Below are positions 11,090 through 21,658 of a stretch of DNA of 64,000 nt, one piece after another. A model generated the notes under the pieces. The model searched no databases and was not told the origin of the DNA. It saw only the letters and a list, made by a program, of their open reading frames with translations. The first letter of the stretch is position 1, and each line of letters begins with the position of its first letter. The stretch is from Zygnema cylindricum (taxonomy: Eukaryota; Streptophyta; Zygnematophyceae; Zygnematales; Zygnemataceae), in the NCBI GenBank assembly GCA_037447655.1, contig JBBHKE010000099.1, positions 252,278 to 316,277 of the forward strand, in the 5' to 3' direction. The translations under genes and the position numbers were made by a program.

Positions 11090-12129
11090 TGTTGATATTT
11101 GGGTATTTTCTAGGTCTTTACTAGATAGAAGGAGAGTAGAGGCAGTCTACCTCTGACTCCCTTCTCCAAGCCCCCACACTTGTTGTAGTCACTAAAGGTC
11201 GGGTAGGGTGATAGAGCCATGGCTGCCTAAAGCTTTGTAGCAGACAGGTAGCACAAAATAGATGGGTTTACCAAAAGTATTGACGGACCCAGGATTTGAT
11301 CTTGGAACCTGCCGTTTGTCAATATAGCCGTTAGCTTTGTCCGTTTAGTTTAGGACTAGTGCTAGGACATATAGGGTTTGAAAATTATATAAATATGTAC
11401 GCGTAGACGAATTCATTTAACGGCGCGAATAGATTTTTAAAACATAGAAACAGTTTAGAGTTGTACGGTTTACGCGAAACTAATGCCGCGCATTTGTTTC
11501 GACGGCGAAACAAATACAACGCACATATTTTCGACGGGTAAGAATGAATACCGGATTTAATCGACGGCCGTGGTGCTAGCCGAGATTCCGGAATGCCCAC
11601 ATTCTCGTTTTCTAACGTCGCCACCCCGGATGACACATGGAAATGCGCTGGAGGATTGCGGAATCTTTGGAGCGCAAGATAACAAGTTTGGATGTGACAT
11701 TTGTCACCTGTATAGTCTTGCCGTACAGTTGCCGTTTATAAAGTACTCCGGCGTATGTCCTTTTATGTACGTTATAGTCATGTGATTGGCACCGTACTTC
11801 AGTAGAAGGGGTTTAGAGAGGGACTAGGACTTAGAATATTTTTGGTAGGTAGCTGACTCTCCCAAAGAGCACCTTTTTTAAATGGCAAACTTCGGCCAGC
11901 CATAACAACCAATTCAGTTGACCATTTTCAGTGATTTTTTTGCCCGGACTCAGGGGAGTCCAAGATATCCAGGGGTGTAGTCGGTCAAAGTTTTTGCCTG
12001 CCTGGGTGGGTGTATTTCTAAGGGAAAGTCAAAGTGGGTGAATGTGTCTAAATCTCATATTCTAACTTTGCATTTTGTGGTGGAACTGAGCACACAGAAA
12101 GTCTTATTTCACAGGGGTGAAGCTGTAAT
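11090..12129 (+). repeat. 3' LTR of gag-only element (family L1)
   Basis: About 1.04 kb, colinear with 8043-9100. It carries the same tRNA-like segment on the minus strand (11282-11345), here with T-loop ATCAAAT and one broken T-stem pair. Divergence from the 5' LTR is visible throughout, including small indels, so the insertion is not recent. Confidence 0.85.
11282..11345 (-). other. tRNA-like segment inside the 3' LTR
   Basis: Second copy of the 64-nt segment. Ends AACGGAC/GTCCGTC are preserved; the T-arm is CCAAG-ATCAAAT-CCTGG with one mismatch. The B-box-like word AGATCAAATCC is closer to the Pol III consensus than in the 5' LTR copy. Confidence 0.5.
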
Positions 12130-13995
12130 GGGGCCCTCTCCTTTCCTCTCTTGCTCTCAATCTCACTCTCTCCCCCCTCTCACTCTCTATTTCACTCTAT
12201 CCTCTCTTTCTAGCTCTTTATTCATCTGTCCCAATCTTCAAAAACTCTGTCCCAATCCGTCCCAATTTGTCCCAAAAAGCTCAAATCGACCCTAATATCT
12301 GTCATTCTCTACCTCTTACACTCTTTGTCTCCCTGTCTTGTTGTTCTACAACCACCGTTGTAGGAGGAGACCACCGTTGCACGAGGAGAACCAGCAGTGG
12401 TAGTGGAAGTAGACATGGAAAACAACAGAAGCTATCAAAACAATTATTCAACAGCCAACTTTCAAATGATACAAAATATGACTCAAAAGGCCAATATGCC
12501 TCAAATAAGCTATAGCGATAAACAACATAATAAACTGACAATTCCCAAAATTGCAGCCAAATGACCTAGTAAACTATAAGATATGATGTCTGGAAGTTTC
12601 CGAAAAACTGCCTTTAGAATATCATAATCCCAAAATTGGATGATACAAAATTTGCTGAGTCCTAAACTATATTCTCACAATGAGTATCTATTGGTCACAC
12701 TAATTCGGGTGACTGTACTACATTATTATCATGACTTACGAGAAAGTATCCAACCTGTATGTAACTGTACCATGAGTACTTCCAAAAACCTAATTATTGC
12801 TTTCCATAACCTAATTAGTGAAACATTATTTTTTTTTACGCTAAAATTCAAAACATTGTTCTTCAAATATATACAGATAGTGTACCATACAATCAATGTT
12901 TCTGGTGATTAGTCACCGATGGTCGCTGAAGTCAAACCGACTGTGGTAGTGCAAAAGTCAAACCGACTGTGGTAGTGCAGTACAAAGCATTAAGTGTGTA
13001 CGATATGCTTTGTCAGTTGTGGTCCCACGTGAATCGCGTCCGTCGACACGATTCCAATCAATGATCATAAAAACTTACCGTTCTATACATTTTCAAAATA
13101 TCTGCACGTTTCCACTCAATGATCTTAGAAATGTACCGTACCATACACTTCTGAAATATCTGCACGATTCGAAAAATATCGTACCATATATTTTCCGAAG
13201 TATTCGGACCAAATTCTGTCTGTTTGATCCAGCGATTCCACTTGTCTATTGTGTGACGCGTGTCGGCGCCACTCCGTAAAACGTGCACAAGATTCTCTTA
13301 TCGACACGCGTCCTTGTAGAGGTACAATACACTCTATTGTACTTCTGCTACTGTAATACTAACCACTTAGAAAACATTTTAAGTCTTTTTTGTCTCCTCT
13401 CACAACCTTATCTACTGAATATAAAGATTTTAATTTTCAACAAGTCCTTCCCTCTCTCTCTATCCATCTATCTCATTTCTTCCCCTCCTCTATCTCACTG
13501 TAACCTGTCACTCTCTTACTCTTTATAAATCTGTCACAATCTTCCAAAAATTTGTCCCAAATTGCCCCAATTTGTTCTTAATGACTGTCATTCTCTGTCT
13601 CTCACACTTTCCCTCCTCTATCCTATCTCACTCTATCTTCTCAATCTCTAACTTTTTATCAATCTGTCCCTATATTGTTAAAGTGTGTTTCAATCCGTCC
13701 CAATTCGTCCCATATTGCCTTTATGTGTCGTGAACTTCCCCAATTCGTCCTCATCTTTGTCATTCTCCGTCTCATATTCTCCCTCCCTCTCTCTCTCCTT
13801 TTTCCTCTCTCTCCTCTTTTCTCCTTTTCTATATCCCACTATATCTTCTCACTCTTTAACTCTTTATTAATCTGTCTCAATCTCCCGAAAATATGTCCCA
13901 ATCTGTCCCGAACTGCTCCAATCCATCATAATCTCTCTCAATCTTTGTCACCTTTTTTTCTTTTTGTTGTATGTTTATCACTCTTCTCATAGTTA
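12130..13995. repeat. Pyrimidine-rich tract with repeated ctgtcccaat words; no gene
   Basis: 12130-12330 and 13440-13990 are C/T-rich and repeat a motif of the form atctgtcccaatc...tcccaatttgtccc several times (about 12230-12290, 13530-13580, 13655-13715, 13870-13930), with ctctctatttcactctat between. The central part (12400-13430) is unique-looking and without a supportable ORF. Confidence 0.6.
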
Positions 13996-15059
13996 ATATG
14001 TCAAAAAATGTGATGAGAGATGCATGGGTTCCAGACGCGAACAACATAGACAAGCTTTTAATCCGTACTTAACAAATTATACCCACAATCCTCCCTTTTG
14101 TGAATCATATTCTAGTGATTGCTACCCAATTTGTGCCACCGAAGAAAGTAACAAGCCGTACAAACCGGAGGCCTCCATGGAATATAACACAATCTCATTA
14201 CGCCTCGACAAACGCAAAGAGCCCTTGATACCGGAATAACTCGATAGGAAATGGTGGAGATCTAGACGTAAAAGAAATTACGAGCCTTAGGAATATAATT
14301 GAGGGATAGGACCAGTTTGAAACGGAGCGTTTAATTTTAGTAATAAAGCAAGAGTTTATGCAGAGTCATGAGATTACTCAGAAAGCTATTTCATAAACAA
14401 GATTTAGAATGGGGGGAAATCAAAATATATTGAAAGCTATGGGTGTTAATTGGTCGCGGAGTAAATGTTAAAGAAATTGAACAACTTAACAATTGACTTC
14501 AAGAAAATAGGGGAATATGGTTTTAAGAGTGATGACTCAGCATATTTCACCACGCAACGAAAGGAAAGAACTAGCAATGCTCTTCCTGTTGTTTTGAAAA
14601 GTCAGTTTCGTGCGTAACTGCTAATTGGATTTAATATGGAGGTTTGAATAGATTCACGGATTGGGGGAGCAAACGGATTGATAATTAAAGATACGTAAAA
14701 GACTCATTGAGTGGTGTGAACAAGCAATGACAAATGGATGGCGGATCGCGAAGCGATCCGATGTAAAATAAACGGAATGTTGAAATAGGCGCCGCCGGTA
14801 CGGAGCAGCTGGCGCCGCCGGTACGGAGCAGTTGCGACGCAGTTAAGTCAACACAGTTGCGGCTATTTTTATGATCCGTACGGAAAGCGCAGCTAGCGCA
14901 ACTACGGATAATATGAATAGGATAGATTTCAAGTAATGATGATTAAACAATAGTGGTAGCTTAGTGGTTGCTTAGTGGTAGCTTAGTTTCTAACATACGA
15001 AGAGTACGGTGTAAATATTCTGTACAACAGAGGTTTGTCCTTTTGACTAGTTAGGTTAT
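13996..15059. other. No gene recognised; small hairpin and 23-bp tandem repeat
   Basis: A 71-codon ORF at 14024-14239 has no motif I know. 14743-14759 (GGATCGCGAAGCGATCC) is a perfect 7-bp stem with a 3-nt loop. 14789-14832 holds two tandem copies of ggcgccgccggtacggagca-type sequence, GC-rich in an AT-rich context. Confidence 0.5.
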
Positions 15060-15600
15060 TAGAGTAGATACAGTACGGCTGGTATGCCTCCGTACTCTGA
15101 GTATAACTTGCAGGACTTAGATTATTTTATGTATCGCAGTCAAGTTAATCAAAGTAATGGCAAACTGTTTTCTGCATCTTTGACCTGTTGGTGTGATCAC
15201 TCTGTTTGGTGCTTTCATGTGAAACTTTGTGGAGTTATTCTATGATATAGAATCTATATGTGTGTGAAGTTTCATTGTGTTTCAGTATTTCTGTAAGATT
15301 CTGTGAACAGTCTAAGTGGTTAGTTTGTGAAGCTGTCAGCTAATTTTGGGAAACTCTGGAGCCTATATCTTCTAGATGCCTTGGTGGATTAGGCTGTAAC
15401 TTTGGGAGTTTACAGTGTATATGGTATACTGCATTTTGGTGCAGTTTGAGACCATTTTGTTAAGTGTGGAGTAATCTGTGTCGTCTGAAACACAACTGTT
15501 TTTGAGGTAGTCTGTGGGTGTTTCCGTGAGTAATCCATGGCTGAAATAAGCAATGGACAACACTTCCACCTATATATCCAAGAATATTGTTCAACCATGG
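15060..15600 (+). repeat. Dispersed repeat L, copy with the empty site
   Basis: Colinear with 30790-30866 plus 31669-32110: shared words include gagtataacttgcaggactta, aatcaaagtaatggcaaact, ctgcatctttgacctgt and gtgagtaatccatgg. The two copies differ by a 796-bp insertion in the other one. The nature of the repeat is unknown; it might be an LTR, since a TGG-containing PBS-like word follows and a gag-like acidic ORF (15616-15861) comes next, but this is not established. Confidence 0.75.
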
Positions 15601-15615
15601 ATTCATAGGTGACCT

Positions 15616-15861
15616 TTGAGCGATAATGTAAACCCCAAGGTGACTTTGAATATTGGCGACGAACCACCAAAGGCGGGTGGAACTTTAGGGAAGGAAGATT
15701 TGGGTGGAACTTTAGAGGAGGAAAACGATACAATGATTTTAAAAGGCAACCAAATGGACGAAGTGGTAATGTTGGTGAAACGCGTGTGGGTTGGAAATTT
15801 TTTGGAAATTAGCGGCAATGAACAAGACTTAGGTGAGAAAATCGACAATAACAACAAATAA
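15616..15861 (+). CDS. Short acidic ORF, unknown
   Basis: 81 codons, rich in Gly, Glu, Asp and Asn, directly downstream of repeat L. No motif recognised and no known homologue recalled. It may be the start of a decayed gag or chance. Followed to 16069 by AT-rich sequence without a gene. Confidence 0.15.
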   Translation: MSDNVNPKVTLNIGDEPPKAGGTLGKEDLGGTLEEENDTMILKGNQMDEVVMLVKRVWVGNFLEISGNEQDLGEKIDNNNK

Positions 15862-16069
15862 GACAAAAAATAGAGGAAAGGTTATTGTGCAGCAGTCCCC
15901 TACTGAAAGAGATAAATTCTCAACCACTTGAAAACATAAACGAGATGGGCGTAAGATTTAGGAAGGGAGTTCTTCACATTTTGCAAAAGAACTTAGAGAA
16001 ATGTTGAAAGAAACTAACAAAAAAATGACGCTTTTGTACATACACATAAAGTAGTGTTGACTTAGAGTA

Positions 16070-16586
16070 CACCGGGAATCGTAATTAGCGTTATGTACGC
16101 TAATCCCGTCGCTCTAAATTTTGACTCTATCACCCTAAATAGTGTACATAATTCTAAATTATTATTTACATTATTTAAAGTACTTTTTGAATCAACGTTA
16201 ACAACTCTAATGTATGTGTCATTTTAAATAGTGTAGCGTACAGTCGGTGTTTGACGATGCAAAATTGTACTTTATTAACTTAAAAAGTACAAAAAATTAT
16301 TTAATACAAGCCGATATCATGTAACTACGTTTTCATAAACCGCGTAGTGCCAACGTCATAATGACGTGAAACTGTACGATTTGTCAGATTTTGTACGTGT
16401 ACCTAATTTACGATAAGGTATTTAGCGCAGATAAGTATTACGGAAAGAAACCCAAATTAGAGTTATTGATAAATTACGGTAAATAAAAAAAAAAAACGAA
16501 AACCCAAATTAGAGTTAATAACACTATTTTTTATTTTACAATTTTATACAATAATCATTTCTTTACGCTAATTACAATTCGCGGTG
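16070..16586. mobile_element. MITE family M1, copy 2
   Basis: TA at 16068-16069, then CACCGGGAATCGTAATTAGC. The right end read inversely is CACCGCGAATTGTAATTAGC, followed by TA at 16587-16588. Internal words (cccaaattagagttattga, gtacgtgta) match the copies at 7222 and 55958 in inverted order. Non-coding. Confidence 0.8.
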
Positions 16587-16588
16587 TA

Positions 16589-17704
16589 GTGTGAAGAATC
16601 AACTTGGTTAGCTTTTAGTGTAAGGACAATCACCGTGGGGGCGCTAATTAGACCTATTACTAAACATGCACATTTATTTCTTTTGTTTTTTGTTAGATGT
16701 AGGTGGCTCCCAATTGTATCACGAGGGCTTTGTAGAACAAGGATCAATGTGTTAAGAAAAGTAGGGACCTAAGATGTAGTTCTTTAGAGTTGTCGAGTGT
16801 AGGGAACGTAGATAAAAAACATGGTAGATAGTGTAGCTTTGTTGATTTGAGATAGCATAAGGGTTTTCAAAGATGTCATGTGTATCGATGTTGTTAAGTG
16901 CTTTGTGTATTTGGTTGTGTGTTATGTATTGTTTTATGTATGTTGAACTTATTTTTATGTAAGTCGTAAGGTGTAGTTCATGATGTGTCACAAGGTTATT
17001 AAATACATGTAAGGATAGAATGCCTCTCATCTGTGGTTGGTCATTAGACTATATTACTCATTGTTGGAGATGAAATAGTTTTGGGTGTTTTCATTGGTCT
17101 ATTTTAGACCAAAGGTCAACAAGTTCGCTAAGTTAGAAGTACATGGGGACATACCCTAACAACATAGTTATCCTATGCCCATAAAACGCACGGAGTAAAC
17201 TAACGATTACTATGTACAGTGCGCATAAAACAATTTCAAATTTTATAAAATTCGTCATAAATTTCATACTTTTTTTGACTTTCAAATTTCAAAATTTTTA
17301 AATATTCAATACCTTAAAAAAAATCAAAATGGATGAACTAGCGGCGAGCGGCGAAATTTAAGGAGTCTCCAATGGCGGCTAAATATAAAATAAGCATGCA
17401 CAAATAAAGCAAAACCGTAAAGCTGTAAAGTGTTACGAACTAGCGGCGAGCAGCGACATTTATGGCGTCTTCAACGGCGGCTTTCTTCTGAAGACGGAGT
17501 GGAGGACAGATAAAAATACGTGCGCGCAAATGAAGCAACGTCTCTTTTTTTTTAAATGTCCATTCAATTTCCGTACTGTATGAAACGTACAAAATTTACG
17601 AAACAAGCGAATGCTACGTAGTTCTCGGGAAAAAGTCCAAATCCATACGAATTGGACACGTATATCTCACAAAGAAAACTTTCGCTAAAAAGCGAAGTAA
17701 CAAG
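16589..17704. other. No gene; isolated Harbinger-like terminus at 17118-17155
   Basis: 17118-17155 ends ...GGGGACATACCCTAAC, the inverse of the terminus at 5946. The remainder is AT-rich. Two short gcggcgagcggcgaaatttaagg-like words at about 17342 and 17442 are a loose direct repeat. Confidence 0.5.
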
Positions 17705-19325
17705 TCTAAGGGTATGTCCCCATTTATTAAAGTATCGACTTTAATCTGTCGTTTTCACCCAATTCCGTACGAGAAAAACTTTAGCCATACAAAATAATCA
17801 ATTCTTTAAAAGTAAAGCAAACTTGAAGTCGATACTTTGAATGTATTTCATGTTTGTCGTCATGTGAACGCATTTTGGCGTTTTCCTTTTTTCGACCCCC
17901 GGGCAAGAGAATCCAGCCCGTCAAAGACCTCATCAAAAATCACCTCGCGACCCGATTTCAGGGAAAGTACTGCCCGAACAACGAATGAAAAACGACCCAC
18001 GCACGCGCCACACGAGTGGAAAAATTTGAGGACAAGAGAGAGTACTCCCTATTTTTCTCCCTGTACGTCACGTGCATGTACGGAAAAGACGAGGATGTAC
18101 GGAAAAAACCTGCACGGGTCTTGGACCTTCAATTTCATTTATGGGTCCTCGGTAGAATTTTGCATCGTCGTCGCCTCTCCCCTCTCCCTCTCACACTATC
18201 ACTTTTATCTCACACTTTTAAGAATGAGGCACGACAAAACTGGTATGAAATGAAAGATATTTGAAAATTTATGAAACAAGCGAATGCTACGTAGTTTTCG
18301 GAAAAAAGTTCAGATCCGTACGAATTGGAAATGTATGCCTAACAAGGAAAACTTTCGCTAAAAAGCGAAGCAACAAGTCTAAGGGTTCGTCCCCATTTAT
18401 TAAAGTATTGACTTTAATCTATCGTTTTCACCCAAAACGCAGTTCCATACGAGAAAAACTTTAGCCGTACAAAATAATCAATTCTTTAAATGTAAAGCAA
18501 ACTTGAAGTCGATACTTTGCATGTACTTCAGGTTTGTCATCATGTGAACGCATTTTGGCGTTTTCCTTTTTTCGACCCCCGGGCAAGAGAATCCAGCCCG
18601 TCAAAGAACTTCATCAAAAATCACCTCGCGACCCGATTTTAGGGAAAGTACCGCCCGAACAACGAATGAAAAATGACCCACGCACGCGCTACACGAGCGG
18701 AAAAATTTGAGGACGAGAGAGAGTACTCGCTATTTTTCTCCCTGCTTGTAACGTGCATATACGGAAAAGACGAGGATGTACGGAAAAAAATATGCAGGGG
18801 TCTCGGACCTCCAATTTTATTCATGGGTCCTCGGTAGAATTTTGCATCGTCATCGCCTCTCCCCTCTCCCTCTCACACTATCACTTTTATCTCACACTTC
18901 TAAGAATGAGACACGACAAAACTGGTATGAAATGAAAGATATTTGAAAAATAATTCTTTGACTACCTTTATGCATATTTTTATGGCAAGTAGAGCGAAAA
19001 AAGTAGAGAAAACGAAATCGGTTATCCATGGCCGAAAGTTCTTGAATCTGTGACGTCACAAGTGAGCATGGCGTCACAATGTTACAATACCCTAAACATC
19101 TGCCATGTCACAAAATTACAAAAATCTAGACGTCTACAACTGTCGCTGTTTTTATTGGCGTCACCAATTTCGTAATCGTCACAAATTTGTACCTACGTCT
19201 GCAACCGTCACATTTTAAAGTTCCGATTTTTTTCGCACATAGGGACGCTTTTCAAAGTGGTACGGAACACTTCACTACAGTCCAAAGTACTTTTTCAAAG
19301 TATCGCTTACATGGGGACGTACCCT
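17705..19325. mobile_element. Harbinger-like element containing a ~680-bp tandem duplication
   Basis: Left end TAA then GGGTATGTCCCCATTTATTAAAGTATCGAC. The right end read inversely is GGGTACGTCCCCATGTAAGCGATAC next to TAA. Within it, 17590-18265 is repeated head-to-tail as 18267-18948, each copy including the terminus word ctaaggg(t/ta)tcgtccccattt and the flank gaaacaagcgaatgctacgtag. A diverged relative lies at about 34140-34930. Short ORFs shared by the two halves show no transposase motif. TAA flanks and GGG-starting TIRs point to PIF/Harbinger. Confidence 0.65.
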
Positions 19326-19538
19326 AAGTTTCAGTTTCATGGAATACGGCGTAAATGCTCACAACCTCGAAGATCGTGGATGTGACCCTTGGTGGAAGAT
19401 TTAGGCCACCGTGATTCGTCGGAGGAGAGCCGCGGCTTGCGCTAGCCGAGGATCTGTCACTCTGTCCGTAAAATCTACGATAACGGACAAACTGATCTGC
19501 CCGGCCTCGGTGATCGCGATCCATTTCTTTGAACGCTA

Positions 19539-19754
19539 CACTGGGAATCGTTATTATTGTTAATGTTTTTTTCGCCACTTAAAACGTCTCTTTTCCGTAC
19601 ATCCATGTCGGATTGTGGATCTGACGGTTGCTATTAAAAGGCAAGATTCTCAGCTCCGACTGACGATCTCAAATTGAAAATTGGATGTATGTGTACGGAG
19701 AAATGATGTTTTAAGCGGTAAAAATAAAATCAGCACTAATAGCGATACACGGTG
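19539..19754. mobile_element. MITE family M2 (TA target site), copy 1, 216 bp
   Basis: TA at 19537-19538, CACTGGGAATCGTTATTATTG at the left; at the right ...GCGATACACGGTG followed by TA. Inner TIR words cgccacttaaaac and gttttaagcgg pair. Exactly the same length as the copy at 33900-34115. No ORF. Confidence 0.8.
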
Positions 19755-19879
19755 TACAGGTAAGGTATTGCATTTCGAGCCGCCACGCCCCTTAAAATAA
19801 GACACGTGTTCCAGTCGGATACGAGAGGACCAAATCAACAACGATCCTCCGAAAAACGTCGGGTATCGCTGCATCGTTT

Positions 19880-20310
19880 CCGGTTCCGATTTACTTTCTT
19901 TGAGGACTTTCGGACACTATTTCTTGTCTGAACCTTGGTCCTCTCTACCACGTCATCTTCCACTCTGTAATGTGCATATGTTTGTCCTTTTCAGTCAAAA
20001 CTGCGGATTTGTCTCATTTTCATGTATGATTTTGTCGGTTTGGCAAATTTTGTCGACGTGCTGCCACTTCTCAACTTCGTCGTATATGACCTCACCTCAC
20101 TCAGCCGCGCCTATGCTGACTCACCAGGATAACTGTATATGTGACTCGGAGAATGACATTTTCTGGTTCAACTACATTGTACGGACAAAGACTCGACGGT
20201 TTTTTTCATTTCATATTAAGGGCAAGGTTCCATTAGGGGAAAAATGACGTTGTCTACTGAAAGCCGTACTGTTTTGTACAGTGCCGTACCAAAAAAAATA
20301 AAATGTCAGA
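19880..20310. repeat. Dispersed repeat D, copy 1
   Basis: 20045-20218 is repeated directly at 20914-21092 with very few changes (shared word cacctcactcagccgcgcct). 19895-20050 is also similar to 33690-33880 (ttttcagtcaaaa...ggcaaattttgtcg). Function unknown. Confidence 0.75.
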
Positions 20311-20913
20311 AAAACAAGGCTACTGAATGAGGGATTTGATTCTCCATGTTTATGGGCGTTAATGTGGACCGTCGGATGCATAATCGGATATGACATCGTC
20401 TGACACTTTCAGTTCGCAACAAGTGACCCCGAGTAGGTCAATTCTCAGCGCCTGAACGAATTGCATCGTGCCTCGTGGAAAAGTGAACAAATATCTACGA
20501 TGACCGCGCGACCAGGTGGGTACACGTCGCACATGACATGTGCCTTCCGCCAGGGAGGATTCGAGGCCACCGGAAGCCGCAATAAAATCTTTGACGGAGG
20601 ATATTGTTTCACGCGTCTGTCGCCATCCACTAACCATTCTGACATTTTCGTACGTTTTTACAAATCCTAAGTTTCGTCCGCCCGTACAAATTTTATTCAA
20701 TACGTCGTACGAGTCACTTTTTACCTTCGTTGATAAAAATGTGTGGTCGCAACTTGCTTTCAAAGATTCTGTAAAGATTACCAGAATCACGTTCATCTAC
20801 GACGTGGACCAATAAAACTGTGCAACGCAAATAAAATGTCGGTTACTGACCCGACACAATGGAACGGTCGCTTCAGTAAACGAATTTTCGACGTTTACTG
20901 AGACCGCCTAATG

Positions 20914-21092
20914 GAACAAATTTTGTCGACGTGCTGCCGCTTCTCAACTTCGTCGTATATGACCTCACCTCACTCAGCCGCGCCTATGCTGACTCACCAG
21001 GATAACTGTATATGTGACTCGGAGAATGACATTTTCTGGTTCAACTACCTTGTACGGAAAAAGACTCAACGGTTTTTTTCATTTCATATTAA
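20914..21092. repeat. Dispersed repeat D, copy 2 (direct)
   Basis: About 175-bp direct copy of 20045-20218. The ORFs seen in the intervening 20311-20913 have no recognisable motif. Confidence 0.8.
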
Positions 21093-21478
21093 CTCGCAAA
21101 ATGAGAGAAAAGTAACAGTTTTTTCGTGCACATAAATTCTTCCACGGTCCAATGATTGTTCTTTTCGGCTTTCTATTGGCCGGCGGCGATCACTTTGTCG
21201 GTTTTTCTTTGACGAACCGTCACATTTTCTCTATTTAATGCACGGATTTTCCATACTTTTCCATAACCGAGTGGGAAAAGTACGAAATTTCGTACGAATG
21301 TCTGCAAATGTCGACTCACCAACGCCTTATGTACTTTTATCTTTACAGCGTCACTTTTCCATGTCCTTATTTATGGGATTCTGTACGTAATTAGTAATTA
21401 CGTATGATAATGGAATCTTTGAAGAAAAGCTTCGAAACGCACAGAAAAAAAAGCCGGCGCACTATTAAATGTTCGCGC

Positions 21479-21486
21479 TATAAATA
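21479..21486 (+). promoter_or_regulatory. TATA box of VHPO-1
   Basis: TATAAATA at 21479-21486, about 173 bases before the ATG at 21659. It sits in a plausible core-promoter position for a start near 21510 and a ~150-base 5' leader. Seen in sequence; transcription start is inferred. Confidence 0.6.
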
Positions 21487-21658
21487 GAGTGCACACCTCC
21501 CAACCATGAAAGAACAAACCTAAACCTGAAATCGGCACAAAAGTGAGCCGCCATCCGGGATTCAAGGAGCCACAAATAGCATTCCCGTCCGTCTCCTGTC
21601 ACACGTTTACCATTTTCCTCCAACAGCCGTCGGCTCCTATTCGTCGCCAGTCGTCGCC

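Noticed and set aside
15372-15866. Minus-strand ORFs over repeat L
   Set aside because: Not conserved in the second copy of the repeat at 31.7-32.1 kb.
17837-18253. 138-codon ORF in the Harbinger-like element
   Set aside because: Only partly shared by the tandem copy and no transposase (DDE or Myb) motif; probably chance.
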